Positions 24,868-34,626 are shown, counted from the stretch's first letter. The stretch: DNA of 64,000 nt from Mesorhizobium loti R88b (GCF_013170845.1 NZ_CP033367.1:5271001-5335000), one strand, 5' to 3'. The notes: generated by a model not told the origin, from the letters alone. Made by a program: numbers and translations.

Positions 24868-26949
24868 TCAGCTTTCGTGGAAGTGGTTGTAGACCAGTTT
24901 CGCCACCTGTTCGGAAATGCCGTCCACCTTCCGCAGGTCCTCGATTGCCGCACGGCTTACCGCCTTGGCGGTGCCGAACGCCAGCAGCAGCGCCCGCTTG
25001 CGGCCGGGACCGATGCCAGCGATCTCGTCGAGCGGGCTCTTTACCATCTCCTTCTTGCGGCGGGCCCGGTGCGAGCCGATGGCAAAGCGGTGGACCTCGT
25101 CGCGCAGCCGCTGGACGAAATAAAGCACGGGGTCGCGCACGGGCAGTGAAAACGAGTCCTTGCCCCTGACGAAAAAACGCTCGCGGCCGGCATCGCGGTC
25201 CTGGCCCTTGGCAATGCCGATGGCGACGACGCGATCCTCAATGCCAAGATCCGAGAGGATCTTGCGCACCGCCGTCATCTGGCCCTGGCCGCCGTCGATC
25301 AGGATGACATCGGGCCAGGCCGGGAAGTTCCCGGAGATGTCGTCTTCGATATCATCGCCCGCTTCGGCTGCCATCGCCTCGCCAGCCGCATCGTCGGCCA
25401 CGACAACGTCGCCATGCTCCTTGAGCAATCGCGAAAAGCGCCGCTCCATCACCTCGCGCATCATGCCGAAATCGTCGCCCGGCGTGATCTCGGTCGAGCG
25501 GATGTTGAATTTCCGGTACTGGTTTTTCACGAAACCTTCCGGTCCCGCGACGACCATGGCACCGACGGCATTGGTGCCCATAATGTGCGAGTTATCGTAG
25601 ACTTCGATGCGCACCGGCGGCTTGGCGAGGCCGAAAGTCTCGGCGAAACCGGCCAGCAACCTGCCTTGCGTCGACGTTTCAGCCAGCCTGCGGCCCAACG
25701 CCTCACGGGCGTTCTGAAGGGCGTTGTCGGTCAGGTCTTTCTTCTCGCCGCGCTGCGGTACCGAGATCGCCACCTTGCGGCCGGCGCGGGTGGAGAGCGC
25801 CTCAGCCAGCAATTCCTGATCCTCGACGGTGTGCGACAGGAGAATGTTACGCGGCGTCGGCTTGTCGTCATAGAACTGCGCCAGGAAGGAGCCCAACACT
25901 TCAGCCGCCTCCAGCGCCGGGTCAGCCTTGGGGAAATAGGCGCGGTTGCCCCAGTTCTGGCCGGTACGGAAGAAGAACACCTGGATGCAGACCTGGCCGC
26001 CCTCCTGATGGATGGCAAAGACATCGGCCTCTTCGACGGTCGCCGGGTTGATGCCCTGATGGCTCTGCACATGCGACAGGGCGGCCAACCGGTCGCGATA
26101 GATGGCGGCGCGTTCGAAATCGAGGTCTTGCGACGCCTGCTGCATGGCGGCCGAGATTTCGGTCTTCACCTTCTGGCTGCGGCCAGACAAAAAATCCTTC
26201 GCCTCGGAGACCAGCTCGGCATAGCCGTCATGCGAGATTTCGCCGGTACACGGGCCGGCGCAGCGCTTGATCTGGTAGAGCAGGCAGGGCCGGGTGCGGT
26301 TTTCGTAGAAGGAGTTGGTGCAGCTGCGCAGCAGGAAGGCGCGCTGCAGCGAATTGATGGTGCGGCCGACGGCGCCGGCCGAGGCAAACGGGCCGAAATA
26401 GTCGCCCTTGCGCGAGCGCGCGCCGCGATGCTTGTAGATGCCGGGCGAAACATGGTCGCCGGTCAAAAGGATGTATGGAAACGACTTGTCGTCGCGCATC
26501 AGCACATTGAATCGCGGCCGCAAGCGCTTGATAAGATTGGCTTCGAGCAGCAGCGCCTCGATCTCGGTGCGGGTGACGACGAACTCCATCGTCGACGTCT
26601 CGCGCACCATGCGGCCGATACGGTTGGTGTGGAATCTGCCTTGCGCGTAGTTGGTGACACGCTTCTTCAGGCTGCGCGCCTTGCCGACATAGAGCACGTC
26701 GCCGGCGGCGTTCATCATGCGGTAGACGCCAGGCGCATTGGGCAGCCGCTTGACCAGCGTCTGGATCACCTCGGCGCCGACCAAGCCTTCGGCATCGCCG
26801 GCATGCGGCGTCCAGTCGATGGCCGTGAACGCGACATCCGGGCCGATCGGTTCGATGATCTCCTCGAGCGCCTCATCCTCGAGGTCGATTTCGGGAGGAA
26901 GATCATCGGCGCCGCCGCGCGGCTTGTTCTTTTGGTCTAGAGGACTCAT
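24868..26949 (-). CDS. uvrC: Excinuclease ABC subunit C
   Basis: 693 aa. UvrC makes both incisions in nucleotide excision repair. The N-terminal GIY-YIG domain includes PGVYRMMN and [14 protein letters not shown]. The UVR motif lies around [17 protein letters not shown], the RNase-H-like domain around [19 protein letters not shown] and [10 protein letters not shown], and the helix-hairpin-helix at the C-terminus ([13 protein letters not shown]). ATG 26949 overlaps the SDR stop by 4 nt, which settles the start. A His-rich upstream extension to 26982 is not needed. Confidence 0.97.
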   Translation of the reverse strand: MSPLDQKNKPRGGADDLPPEIDLEDEALEEIIEPIGPDVAFTAIDWTPHAGDAEGLVGAEVIQTLVKRLPNAPGVYRMMNAAGDVLYVGKARSLKKRVTNYAQGRFHTNRIGRMVRETSTMEFVVTRTEIEALLLEANLIKRLRPRFNVLMRDDKSFPYILLTGDHVSPGIYKHRGARSRKGDYFGPFASAGAVGRTINSLQRAFLLRSCTNSFYENRTRPCLLYQIKRCAGPCTGEISHDGYAELVSEAKDFLSGRSQKVKTEISAAMQQASQDLDFERAAIYRDRLAALSHVQSHQGINPATVEEADVFAIHQEGGQVCIQVFFFRTGQNWGNRAYFPKADPALEAAEVLGSFLAQFYDDKPTPRNILLSHTVEDQELLAEALSTRAGRKVAISVPQRGEKKDLTDNALQNAREALGRRLAETSTQGRLLAGFAETFGLAKPPVRIEVYDNSHIMGTNAVGAMVVAGPEGFVKNQYRKFNIRSTEITPGDDFGMMREVMERRFSRLLKEHGDVVVADDAAGEAMAAEAGDDIEDDISGNFPAWPDVILIDGGQGQMTAVRKILSDLGIEDRVVAIGIAKGQDRDAGRERFFVRGKDSFSLPVRDPVLYFVQRLRDEVHRFAIGSHRARRKKEMVKSPLDEIAGIGPGRKRALLLAFGTAKAVSRAAIEDLRKVDGISEQVAKLVYNHFHES

Positions 26950-27710
26950 TCCGCCATGCCTGTCACATCGGGCGTCTGCCATGCAAGATGCTGGCCGCCA
27001 TCGAGCGCGATCATCTGGCCGGTAACGGAGCGCGCATCCCAGAGATAGCGGATGGTGGCGCCGAATTCCGGCAATTCCGGGCCGCGCTTCAGGATCAGGC
27101 CAGCCAGCTGTGCGTCAAAATCGGAATCATCCTGGCGCACATTCTTCAGCGTCGGACCCGGACCGATTGCGTTGACGCGGATGCGCGGGCCGAGCGCCTG
27201 CGCCAACATCTGCGTTTGCGTCCACAAAGCGGATTTGGACAGCGCATAAGAGAAGTAGCGCGGCGTCGGCCGCCAGACGCGCTGGTCGATGATGTTGACG
27301 ATCAGCCCCTCCTGCCCTTCCGGCAAGGAGCGGGCGAAGTTCTGCGCCAACAGCGCCGGGGTTTTCACGTGAATGGCAAAGTGGCGGTCCCAGGCCTGCC
27401 AGTCGAAATCCTCGACCGAATCGTCGACGAAAAGCGAAGCGTTGTTGACCAGCAGCGAGATCGGCCCCAGCACGGCTTCCGCCTGGCCGACGAGGTCGCT
27501 GACGGCGTCCATATCGGTCAGATCGGCGCCTACCACCGCGGCGCGGCCGCCAGACTGGTTGATCCCAGCGGCCACCACATTCGCCTCATCGCGCGAGCCG
27601 TTGGCGTGGATGGCGACTGCAAAACCATGGCCGGCAAGGTCTTCGACAATTGCCTTGCCGATCCGTTTCGCCCCGCCCGTCACCAGCGCCGCGGCAGTGG
27701 CTTTGCTCAT
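26946..27710 (-). CDS. SDR oxidoreductase, FolM/pteridine-reductase-like
   Basis: 254 aa. The cofactor motif [11 protein letters not shown] and NNASLF precede the catalytic [11 protein letters not shown] (YxxxK). The KRIG form and the late [13 protein letters not shown] are typical of PTR1/FolM-type reductases of dihydropteridines. It is translationally coupled to uvrC through a 4-nt overlap. Confidence 0.85.
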   Translation of the reverse strand: MSKATAAALVTGGAKRIGKAIVEDLAGHGFAVAIHANGSRDEANVVAAGINQSGGRAAVVGADLTDMDAVSDLVGQAEAVLGPISLLVNNASLFVDDSVEDFDWQAWDRHFAIHVKTPALLAQNFARSLPEGQEGLIVNIIDQRVWRPTPRYFSYALSKSALWTQTQMLAQALGPRIRVNAIGPGPTLKNVRQDDSDFDAQLAGLILKRGPELPEFGATIRYLWDARSVTGQMIALDGGQHLAWQTPDVTGMAE

Positions 27711-28123
27711 CTGTTGTCAATCCTCAATTTTGGCCCGAAAACACGACGCCGACGAAATATGGCTTCGCATGCGTTAAACGGCATTCGCACCTGGGGCAGC
27801 ATTGTGGCGAAACGCCCGGTTCGGCATCGCGACTCGTCCTGGACTCGGAACCGCTGGACCACAATATAGGGCGCTGGACTCCTTGCACCAAGCGGTGTGC
27901 AGTGCAGCACGAAGTGGCTGCTGACATTTCGCTGTTGCGAAGATGCAACGTCAAGGTTCCGCCTCATTCGCGCCGGGGAATGACCCAAGTTCAGGTTCGC
28001 TTCAGCCGCATTTTGACACGACATTTGGAACCGACGAACGCCAGATCCGTTTCACCCCCCGGACGGGTTGATGGCGATCGTGAGAAACAAGCCTGTGTCC
28101 TGTGGCTTAAGGAGTAAAGAACA
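27711..28123. other. Intergenic region of 413 nt upstream of the outer-membrane protein
   Basis: No credible gene. It must carry the divergent promoters of the SDR-uvrC operon and the porin-like gene. A strong ribosome site TTAAGGAG stands 11 nt before ATG 28124. A TTGACA hexamer at 28014 has no good -10 at normal spacing. Confidence 0.4.
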
Positions 28124-28786
28124 ATGCAAGCCAATCTTAAATTCGCACGGCCGCTGGCCGTCGCGCTCGGGCTCTTCGCCCTGGGTGGAACCGCTTATGC
28201 CGCGGACGTCGTTCAGGAAGAGCCGCCGGCACCCGCGCCGATTGCTGAACTTCCTGTGGCGTCCTGGGCTGGCCCTTATGCCGGTATCAATGTTGGTTAT
28301 GGCTTCAGCGGCCACACCAAGGAGAAGGATCTCGGTGTCGACAACGTTGACGTTGGCACCAAGGGCTTCGTCGGCAGCGTCTTCGGCGGCTATCAGTGGC
28401 AGCAGGAGAACTTCGTGTACGGCGGTGAAGCCGAACTCGGCTACAACGGCGTCAAGGGTGACGATAACGGCGTCAATTCCAAAGCCGGCTTCGAAGGCTC
28501 GCTGCGTGCCCGTCTCGGCTACGCCGTGACCCCGGAGATCCTGCTCTATGGCACCGGCGGTCTCGCCGGCAGAAGCCTGAAGGTGGAAGACACCACCTTC
28601 GGTTCAGACCGCGCCACCATGCTCGGCTGGACTGCTGGTCTTGGCACCGACATCAAGCTGACCGACAATGTGTTCGGCCGTGTCGAGTATCGCTACACCG
28701 ACTTCGGCTCGAAGAGCTTCGACGGTATCGGCAAGGTCAAGGCCACCGACAACCGCGTCACCTTCGGCGTCGGTATGAAGTTCTAA
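28124..28786 (+). CDS. Outer-membrane beta-barrel protein, Omp25/Omp31/RopB-like
   Basis: 220 aa. The signal peptide ends near GGTAYAADV, then a Pro-rich spacer and an eight-stranded barrel starting SWAGPYAGINVGYGFSG. Repeated strand motifs include GGYQWQQENFVYGGEAELGY and LRARLGYAVTPEILLYGTGG, and it ends VTFGVGMKF with the terminal Phe needed for barrel assembly. This is a typical abundant Rhizobiales surface protein. Confidence 0.93.
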   Translation: MQANLKFARPLAVALGLFALGGTAYAADVVQEEPPAPAPIAELPVASWAGPYAGINVGYGFSGHTKEKDLGVDNVDVGTKGFVGSVFGGYQWQQENFVYGGEAELGYNGVKGDDNGVNSKAGFEGSLRARLGYAVTPEILLYGTGGLAGRSLKVEDTTFGSDRATMLGWTAGLGTDIKLTDNVFGRVEYRYTDFGSKSFDGIGKVKATDNRVTFGVGMKF

Positions 28787-28806
28787 GTCGTTCAAGCCAC
28801 GACACG

Positions 28807-28837
28807 AAAAAGCCGGGCCTCGCGCCCGGCTTTTTTT
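28807..28837 (+). terminator. Intrinsic terminator of the outer-membrane protein gene
   Basis: AAAAAGCCGGGC, loop CTCGC, GCCCGGC, then seven T. It lies 20 nt after the stop and ends just before the converging GST gene. Confidence 0.9.
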
Positions 28838-28849
28838 GTGCCCTGCCTT

Positions 28850-29446
28850 TCAGCCCGGGATAGCCGACTTCAGCTTGGGAAACTTTTCGTCGAAGCGCGC
28901 TGCCCAGCGGGTCAGACGGCCACGGCCCTTTTCCCATTTGCCGGCGAAGCGCAACGAAAGGTAACCAAGACAGGCACGCAACGCCATCTGGCCGGCCGTG
29001 ATCTTCTTGGGCAGTTTCGGCGGGTTGGCATTGAGCAGGTCGAGTGCTGCCGCGATCTTTGCCCACTGGCGGTCGAGCCAGGGCTGATAAACCATCTCGT
29101 CTGGCCGCGTGCGGCGCTCATAGACCATCGACAGTGCGCAGTCACAGATGCCGTCGGCCAGCGCCTCCAGCACTTCCGCTTCCAGCCGCTTGTCGGGATT
29201 GCGTGGAAACAGCGCGTTCTTCGAAATCCGGTTGAGATGCTGGGTGATGGCGCGGCTGTCGTAGACCGAACGGCCATCGTCGAGCACCAGCACGGGGATC
29301 TTGCCGAGCGGATTGGCGCCGATCAGTTCGACCGGTTTGTCCTCGGTCTTGACCGCAACCAGATCGATGGCGATGCCGGCATAGGCCGCGGCCATCCTTA
29401 CCTTGGAACTGTAGGGAGAGGTGGATGCGTAGAGCAGCTTCGGCAT
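28850..29446 (-). CDS. Glutathione S-transferase
   Basis: 198 aa. The thioredoxin-like half reads LLYASTSPYSSKVRMAA, GKIPVLVLDDGRSVYDSRAI (cis-Pro and Ser for glutathione binding) and QHLNRISK. The C-terminal half is helical. The Ser in TSPYSSK is the likely catalytic residue. Monocistronic. Confidence 0.9.
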   Translation of the reverse strand: MPKLLYASTSPYSSKVRMAAAYAGIAIDLVAVKTEDKPVELIGANPLGKIPVLVLDDGRSVYDSRAITQHLNRISKNALFPRNPDKRLEAEVLEALADGICDCALSMVYERRTRPDEMVYQPWLDRQWAKIAAALDLLNANPPKLPKKITAGQMALRACLGYLSLRFAGKWEKGRGRLTRWAARFDEKFPKLKSAIPG

Positions 29447-29868
29447 GATCGGCTTCCTGTTTGCAGACGCTCAGTGTTGACTGGACAGGCACTTGCGATC
29501 AACCGCCAGAACGCAAAAAAGCTACCGCCAGAAACCGGTCGCGGTTTCCGCCCAGGCATCACGACAAGCCTACTGGCTGTTACGCTGCAAATCACACGCA
29601 GGCGACGGAAACAGGCTGAGCGGAATCAGACCTGCGTCGCGCTTCACACGCCCCAGGCATTGTGCCGGGACCTTCGCCAACACGGCAAGGGGAGAACCAG
29701 ATCGGGCGAGCGAGGCAGCCAACTGGCGCGCCTCGCTCTGCTTGCCCCTCGGCCCCTTCCCGATGCTCAGCCCCGAGGGCTGAACCCGCTGCCGGATATG
29801 CTTCGACCCAGAGCGTCAGAGCGTCCTTTGCGGAGTCCGAAGGACACGCGACGCCCCAACGACCCGGT
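29447..29868. other. Intergenic region of 422 nt, no gene seen
   Basis: It contains the GST promoter and, at about 29824-29845, a weak hairpin GTCCTT...AAGGAC downstream of the H1-like gene. Reading frames here lack ribosome sites and known motifs. Confidence 0.4.
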
Positions 29869-30333
29869 CTACTTCTTGGCCGGAGCCTTCGCCTTCGCAG
29901 GCGCTGCCTTGGCCTTCGGCGCGGCGGCTTTCTTCACCGCGGGCTTTGTCGCGGCCGCTGCTGCTTTCACAGCCGGCTTTGCCGCTGCCTTCGCGGCAGG
30001 CTTTGCCGCAGCCTTGGCAGGCGCTGCCTTCTTGGCCGCAGGTTTTGCCGCCGCCTTGGCCACTGGCTTCTTCGCCGGTGCTGCCTTGGCCGCCGGCTTT
30101 GCCGCTGCCTTGGCGGGTGCTGCCTTCTTGGCCGCGGGTTTTGCCACAGCCTTGGCTGCCGCCGGCTTCTTTGCCGGTGCTGCCTTGGCTGCGGGCTTGG
30201 CTGCGGGCTTTGCCGCCGCCTTCGCAGGCGCTGCCTTCTTCACTGCCGTTGCGGCCTTCGCCGCGACTGCTTTTGCAGGTGCTTTCTTTGCCGGTGCCTT
30301 GGATGCCGGCGCTTTAGATGACTGCTTAGCCAT
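29869..30333 (-). CDS. Histone H1-like Lys/Ala/Pro-rich protein
   Basis: 154 aa made almost wholly of AAKPAAKKAAPAK-type repeats after MAKQSSKAPASKAP. It is very basic and probably disordered, like bacterial H1-like or AlgP-type DNA-binding tails. ATG 30333 follows AAGGGG. Repeats make the opposite strand look open, but no second gene is needed. Confidence 0.8.
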   Translation of the reverse strand: MAKQSSKAPASKAPAKKAPAKAVAAKAATAVKKAAPAKAAAKPAAKPAAKAAPAKKPAAAKAVAKPAAKKAAPAKAAAKPAAKAAPAKKPVAKAAAKPAAKKAAPAKAAAKPAAKAAAKPAVKAAAAATKPAVKKAAAPKAKAAPAKAKAPAKK

Positions 30334-30867
30334 GTCATGCCCCTTCACGTTATGCCGATGGCCGTGAATGACCCCGGCGCGCAATGCATATCTGACTCGC
30401 GGCTCGCTAGCCAGCGAAGCAATGGTATGATTTTCTCAGCTTAAATTTTGGTTGAGATCCGCACATGATCGCACTCGTCATCGCAAAAATCCTCTGTTGA
30501 TCTTCTGATGCCATCAGCAATTGACACCGGCATTCTCGATGCGACGCCACCATGAAGCTGCAAAGATTAGCGAGCAGCTTCACGCATGATCCTCGGTCGT
30601 GAATATCATGACCTGCCGTCTCATCGAGGCGATCATCTTCTGTAGGCGAACGGTCCATGTGCTATGCGACGACCGATCTGAAGATCACCTTGTCAAGCCG
30701 CTTCCGTCGCTCGGCGAACGGTTGACAGATAAATCTGCTTGGCAGAGTATTCTGTACCAACAACGAGTCTGCTTCGATTTCGACCCCCTGAAAGCAATGA
30801 CGCTGCTCGCGAATCGCCTGGCCATATATGGCCACAGCCCAAGGCTTTTCCGCATTGGAGCCTCTAG
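30334..30867. other. Intergenic region of 534 nt with a 16-bp palindrome
   Basis: No convincing gene. It carries the promoter of the H1-like gene and of the winged-helix gene at 30868. The palindrome at 30819-30834 is listed separately. Confidence 0.4.
30819..30834. promoter_or_regulatory. Perfect palindrome TGGCCATATATGGCCA upstream of a winged-helix gene
   Basis: 16-bp perfect dyad ending 34 nt before ATG 30868, in the place expected for an autoregulatory operator. Confidence 0.5.
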
Positions 30868-31179
30868 ATGAGCGCTGACGACATTATCCACCAGAGCACA
30901 CGGCTCAGGATCATGGCCGTGCTGAACACGCTGGAAAGGCGCGAGGCACTGGAGTTCACCCAGTTGAGGGCGATGATCGACACCACTGATGGAAATCTCG
31001 GGGCACATCTCGATACGCTGGCCAGAGCGGGCTACGTCGATATTGAAAAGCTGTTCGTCGGGCGACGGCCGCAGACACGGGTCAAGGCAACAACGATTGG
31101 GCGGCGGGCCTTTCGCGGCCACATTGCCTTTCTTCGCAAGATCATTGATCAGGCCGAGCCCGCACAACGCAGGAAATAG
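30868..31179 (+). CDS. Winged-helix transcriptional regulator
   Basis: 103 aa with the compact wHTH pattern of PF13601-type regulators: STRLRIMAVLNTLERRE, the recognition region TDGNLGAHLDTLARAGYV, and the wing VGRRPQTRVKATTIGRRAF. GGAG precedes the ATG. The target is unknown; the palindrome just upstream suggests autoregulation. Confidence 0.88.
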   Translation: MSADDIIHQSTRLRIMAVLNTLERREALEFTQLRAMIDTTDGNLGAHLDTLARAGYVDIEKLFVGRRPQTRVKATTIGRRAFRGHIAFLRKIIDQAEPAQRRK

Positions 31180-31186
31180 CACTGCC

Positions 31187-31801
31187 TCAGCGCGTTGCGA
31201 CCACGGCGATGCCGGCGCCGATCATCACGCCGCCTGCCGCGCGGTTGACCCGGCGTACGATCCTGGGCGTGCGCAACAGATTGCGGGCGCGGCCGGCGAG
31301 AATCACATGCCCGCCGATCACCACAATTTCGACAGCCAGGATCACAGCCACCAGGATGCCGAGATGCGCTGATGTGAGCGAGGCCCCGACGACGTTGGGC
31401 AGCAGTGCCACATAGAACAGCGGCATTTTCGGATTGCCGAGATTGAGCGCGACACCCGTGGCAAAGATAGTCAGCAGCCCACGCCGCCCCGAGACAGGCT
31501 GCAACTCCGGCACGACGGGCGCGGCCGTCCAGAGCTTGATGCCCATCCAGACCAGATAGGCCGCTCCGCCGTAGCGAAGCACCGTCATGACGAATGCCAT
31601 CTTGGCAGCGATGATCGACAGGCCGAAGGCAGCGAGCATCAGGAAGATGAGGATGCCGACAACGGTGCCGGCGCCATAGGCAATGCCCGACGCCGCGCCG
31701 CTGGAGATCGTGCGGGCGACGATCGTCATGTTGTCGGGGCCAGGGCTGGCGGCGAACACGAAGAAGGCGGCCGCGAAGGCAAGGATGGTGGCAAGGTCCA
31801 T
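31187..31801 (-). CDS. LysE-family translocator (RhtB-type)
   Basis: 204 aa, about six membrane helices. The signature is ASPGPDNMTIVARTISSGAA near the N-terminus, then YGGAAYLVWMGIKLW and GVALNLGNPKMPLFYVALLP. It exports amino acids or similar solutes. ATG 31801 follows GGGAG. It converges on the winged-helix gene. Confidence 0.92.
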   Translation of the reverse strand: MDLATILAFAAAFFVFAASPGPDNMTIVARTISSGAASGIAYGAGTVVGILIFLMLAAFGLSIIAAKMAFVMTVLRYGGAAYLVWMGIKLWTAAPVVPELQPVSGRRGLLTIFATGVALNLGNPKMPLFYVALLPNVVGASLTSAHLGILVAVILAVEIVVIGGHVILAGRARNLLRTPRIVRRVNRAAGGVMIGAGIAVVATR

Positions 31802-31878
31802 GAAGGCTCCCGAAAGTGACGCGTTGCTCTCGGGTGAGAGGGTTAGCCGATTTGCCTGCGGGCGATAGCCCGAAAAAT

Positions 31879-32067
31879 TCAGCGCCTTCGCGACAGCAGC
31901 AGCGCGGCTGCCGCGGAGGCCACGCCGAACAGGCAGGTGCCGCTCCACCCCAACACCGAATAGGCAAGCCCTGCGAGACCCGAGCCGCAGTTAACCGCCA
32001 GTATCGCCAACAGGCCATTGTCAATCGTGGCGCTGCGCGTGCCGACAGGTGCATGCATTATCGTCAC
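31879..32067 (-). pseudogene. Short hydrophobic ORF, possibly the C-terminal remnant of an MFS transporter
   Basis: 62 codons reading NGLLAILAVNCGSGLAGLAY, then SVLGWSGTCLFGVASAAAALLL, close to the last two helices of drug-efflux MFS proteins. Its ATG overlaps the EamA stop by 4 nt, so it may still be translated. The earlier ten helices are absent. It is either a decayed transporter or a new small membrane protein. Confidence 0.35.
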
Positions 32068-32900
32068 GGCTGATAGCCGAGGCAGATGGCGCCGAGCGCG
32101 ACGACGGCACAGGCGCCGACCCTACGGGGCGTTAGCGTCTCGCCGAGAAACAGCCGGCCGATGAAGGCCGCGAAGACGACGCTGGTCTCGCGGATCGCGG
32201 TGATCGGACCGGCAGGCCCGAGCGCGAAGGCCGCAACCACGACGCCATAGGCCAGAAGCGCGAACAGCCCGCCGCCCAAAGCCTTGCGGGTTTCCGGCGC
32301 TCGCGGGTCGACAATGAGCCGGCCGCGATGAGCGACGAAGGTCGCCGGCAGCAATGCGCCGTAGGCCAGCAGGACCCAGGCTGTGTAGGCGCCGACATTA
32401 CCCGCCACACGAACGCCGATGGCATCGACCGTCGCATAGGCGGCGATGATTGTCCCCGTCGCCAGCGCATAGAGGATCGACGTCGTGGCCGCTCTTCCAC
32501 GCCCAAGCGAAAGCCCCATGATGCCACCGCCGATTAGGGCAACACCCACGGCCTCAGGAATGGTGATCTGCTGACCGGCGAACAGCAAGCCGCCGAGAGT
32601 GACAAGCAGAGGCACACTGCCGCGAACAATCGGATAGACCTGCCCCAGTTCGCCATATTGGTAGGCAGCCACCAGAAACACGCTGTAGCCGACCTGCAGG
32701 CCAGCCGAGAGGGCGACATAGGGCCAGGCTGATGTGGCTGGAAAGCCGTTGAAGACTGCCAGGGGAATGGCGAGCGCGGTGCTGGAGAAGCTCATGACGG
32801 TGACGGTCCACAACCTGTCGGCTCCAGTTCGCAGGAAGGCGTTCCAGCTTGCATGCAGGATCGCCGCGAACAGCGCGAGCCCGATGACCAGCGGGCTCAT
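32064..32900 (-). CDS. EamA/DMT-family transporter
   Basis: 278 aa, ten hydrophobic helices in two EamA halves (starts MSPLVIGLALFAAILHASWN; AYQYGELGQVYPIVRGSVPLL in half one; SVVFAAFIGRLFLGETLTPRR in half two). A probable exporter. It is coupled to the upstream TetR gene by a 4-nt overlap, so the regulator and transporter form one unit. Confidence 0.9.
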   Translation of the reverse strand: MSPLVIGLALFAAILHASWNAFLRTGADRLWTVTVMSFSSTALAIPLAVFNGFPATSAWPYVALSAGLQVGYSVFLVAAYQYGELGQVYPIVRGSVPLLVTLGGLLFAGQQITIPEAVGVALIGGGIMGLSLGRGRAATTSILYALATGTIIAAYATVDAIGVRVAGNVGAYTAWVLLAYGALLPATFVAHRGRLIVDPRAPETRKALGGGLFALLAYGVVVAAFALGPAGPITAIRETSVVFAAFIGRLFLGETLTPRRVGACAVVALGAICLGYQP

Positions 32901-33478
32901 TGCGGCCTGCGCGCGGCGGCGACGATGTCCAGGGCGGCCTTGCGGGCTTCACGAAGGGCGGTATCCGGCTGCCCCATCTGCGCCATCAGGGTCGCCCCTT
33001 CGATCAGCATCAACAGCGTCGCCGCGACGCTCTCGGCTCGCTCGCGCGGCATCACCTCCGCAAGGATCGACTGCATGCGCTGCCTCAGGCCATTCTTCTG
33101 CCGGGAAACAGCCTCGAACACCGGATGCCGGGGATCACCGAACTCGGCCAGCGCATGGGCGAACAGGCAGCCATGAAAATCGGGGCTGCGGAACCAGCGC
33201 CCATGCCAGTCGAAAATCTCAGCGATTTTCTGCTCCGGCGTGATGTCCTTCAGGGCAAGCCGGTCGAGCTGATCGTCAAAACGCCTGGCACGATAGTCGA
33301 GTACCGCGACGATCAGTTCGTCCTTGCTGGGGAAATGGCGGTACATCGTCATCTTGGCCACTTCGGCCTCGGCGATGATCCGGTCTATGCCGGTGGCATG
33401 GAAGCCGGCGCGCTTAAACAGCGCGTAGGCGGTTTCGACGACATGCTGGCGTTTGTCGGAAAGAGGAGACGGCGTCAT
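32897..33478 (-). CDS. TetR-family transcriptional regulator
   Basis: 193 aa from ATG 33478. The N-terminal HTH (VVETAYALFKRAGFHATGI, VAKMTMYRHFPSKDELI) is classic; the C-terminal half is helical, with FDWHGRWFRSP and the end typical of the AcrR-like branch. A perfect 20-bp palindrome lies 16 nt upstream, a likely autoregulatory site. It is followed without a gap by the EamA gene. A TTG start at 33490 is less likely. Confidence 0.92.
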   Translation of the reverse strand: MTPSPLSDKRQHVVETAYALFKRAGFHATGIDRIIAEAEVAKMTMYRHFPSKDELIVAVLDYRARRFDDQLDRLALKDITPEQKIAEIFDWHGRWFRSPDFHGCLFAHALAEFGDPRHPVFEAVSRQKNGLRQRMQSILAEVMPRERAESVAATLLMLIEGATLMAQMGQPDTALREARKAALDIVAAARRPQ

Positions 33479-33493
33479 GGCGCGCACCAAGTG

Positions 33494-33513
33494 ATGAGAC
33501 AGGTCTGTCTCAT
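33494..33513. promoter_or_regulatory. TetR operator palindrome ATGAGACAGGTCTGTCTCAT
   Basis: Perfect 20-bp dyad 16 nt upstream of the TetR start. The AGACAG..CTGTCT core is the usual size for TetR dimers. It probably overlaps the promoter of the TetR-EamA operon. Confidence 0.7.
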
Positions 33514-33557
33514 ACCTATGCGACGGATCACGCCTTCTGTCAACACGGCACGAAAAA

Positions 33558-33584
33558 CGCCTGCGGCCAATCCGGCCGCAGGCG
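33558..33584 (-). terminator. Intrinsic terminator of the secreted-protein gene
   Basis: 11-bp arms CGCCTGCGGCC and GGCCGCAGGCG around AATCC, followed on the minus strand by five T. It lies 31 nt after the stop of the 33616-34068 gene. Confidence 0.85.
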
Positions 33585-33615
33585 CGAAAGTAAATCGGTA
33601 ATGGGAAGGCCGCGC

Positions 33616-34068
33616 TTAACGCAGGACGCGGCAGCGGCCGTTATAGACCAGCCAGCGGTCGAAGCCAGAGACGCAGAATTCGACGTTGTCGCCGATCGAG
33701 GCAAAGCCCTGGCCTTCCTCGATCAGATACCAGATGGTCCGATCGCGGCCGTCCGAGAGGCTGACGGTGGCGCCGCAATAGCGACGACCGATCGGCCAGG
33801 TGTCGTTGGCAGGCAGATAGCGGTGCTGATGGATGCGCCGGAAATCGGTGATCTGCACATCCGGCAGGTGTGGCACGTGGTGCACCTGGTAGGAGAAGCG
33901 GCTGGAAATCTTGCTCAGCACCCAGGGCTGACCGCAGACGCCGCCATCGTCGTCGGCATAGACGCCATAGTCGGCCGCCTGCACTGCCTGCGTGACGCCG
34001 AGGGGCGCGGCAAGCGGGGTGCAGAGCGAAATCAGGGCAGCAAGTGCGGATTTGGCGAAGCGAGTCAT
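33616..34068 (-). CDS. Secreted hypothetical protein, 150 aa
   Basis: The signal peptide ends near GVTQAVQAADY. The mature part has four Cys (GGVCGQPW, RRYCGATV, EFCVSGF, NGRCRVLR), likely two disulfides, and aromatic-rich strands. GAGAGG precedes the ATG. It is conserved-looking but I do not recognise a named family. Periplasmic or extracellular. Confidence 0.75.
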   Translation of the reverse strand: MTRFAKSALAALISLCTPLAAPLGVTQAVQAADYGVYADDDGGVCGQPWVLSKISSRFSYQVHHVPHLPDVQITDFRRIHQHRYLPANDTWPIGRRYCGATVSLSDGRDRTIWYLIEEGQGFASIGDNVEFCVSGFDRWLVYNGRCRVLR

Positions 34069-34203
34069 GGCAGCCTCTCAAGGTCGGTTGTACGCACTGT
34101 GCGGATTCGCTCGGCGGCGGTCAAGCGGTTGCCGAAACAATGGTTTCCAGAAACGAGCAGAGCGTCCACCAACGTCCTTACCGGCTACGTGTTCCTCTCC
34201 AGG

Positions 34204-34626
34204 TCAGTCCTCGGGAAGAAATGCAGGGTTAAAGACAACTTCCCAGAGATGATCGTCCGGATCCTGGAAATAGCCGGCATAGCCACCCCAGAACGTGTTC
34301 TGGGCCGGTTTGACGAGGCGCGCGCCGGCGCTGACGGCCTGCGCCATCACGGCATCGACCTCGGCCTCGCTCGTGACATTGTGACCGATGGTAAACTCGG
34401 TCGGGCTGCGGCCGGTTTGGGCGATGCCGGCGTCAAGAGCGATGTTGGGGCGTTCGAAGATCGCGAACTTCAAGCCACCCTGCAGATCGAAGAAGGTGAC
34501 GGCGCCGTGCGCGAACTCCTTCCCGATGATGCCTTCGGTCGGAAGGCCGAGGCCGTTTTGGTAGAATTCGAGCGACGCTTCCAGATTGTCGACGCCAAGC
34601 GTGATGACGCTGATGCGAGCTTTCAT
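34204..34626 (-). CDS. VOC-family protein (glyoxalase/bleomycin-resistance fold)
   Basis: 140 aa with two beta-alpha-beta-beta-beta modules: ISVITLGVDNLEASLEFYQN and TFWGGYAGYFQDPDDHLWEVV, the latter with the usual C-terminal metal-ligand Glu. AAGGAC precedes the ATG. It may be a dioxygenase, glyoxalase or binding protein. It is divergent from an AraC regulator, which may control it. Confidence 0.88.
   Translation of the reverse strand: MKARISVITLGVDNLEASLEFYQNGLGLPTEGIIGKEFAHGAVTFFDLQGGLKFAIFERPNIALDAGIAQTGRSPTEFTIGHNVTSEAEVDAVMAQAVSAGARLVKPAQNTFWGGYAGYFQDPDDHLWEVVFNPAFLPED

Noticed and set aside
28014..28042. TTGACA upstream of the outer-membrane protein as its promoter
   Set aside because: No acceptable -10 hexamer at 16-18 nt spacing.
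29662..30321. Long Arg/Leu/Cys-rich frame opposite the H1-like gene
   Set aside because: Produced by the repetitive GCC/AAG codons of the minus-strand gene, which has a proper start and ribosome site.
30407..30658. 83-codon minus-strand frame upstream of the H1-like gene
   Set aside because: No ribosome site, Cys/His/Arg composition unlike real genes here, no domain.
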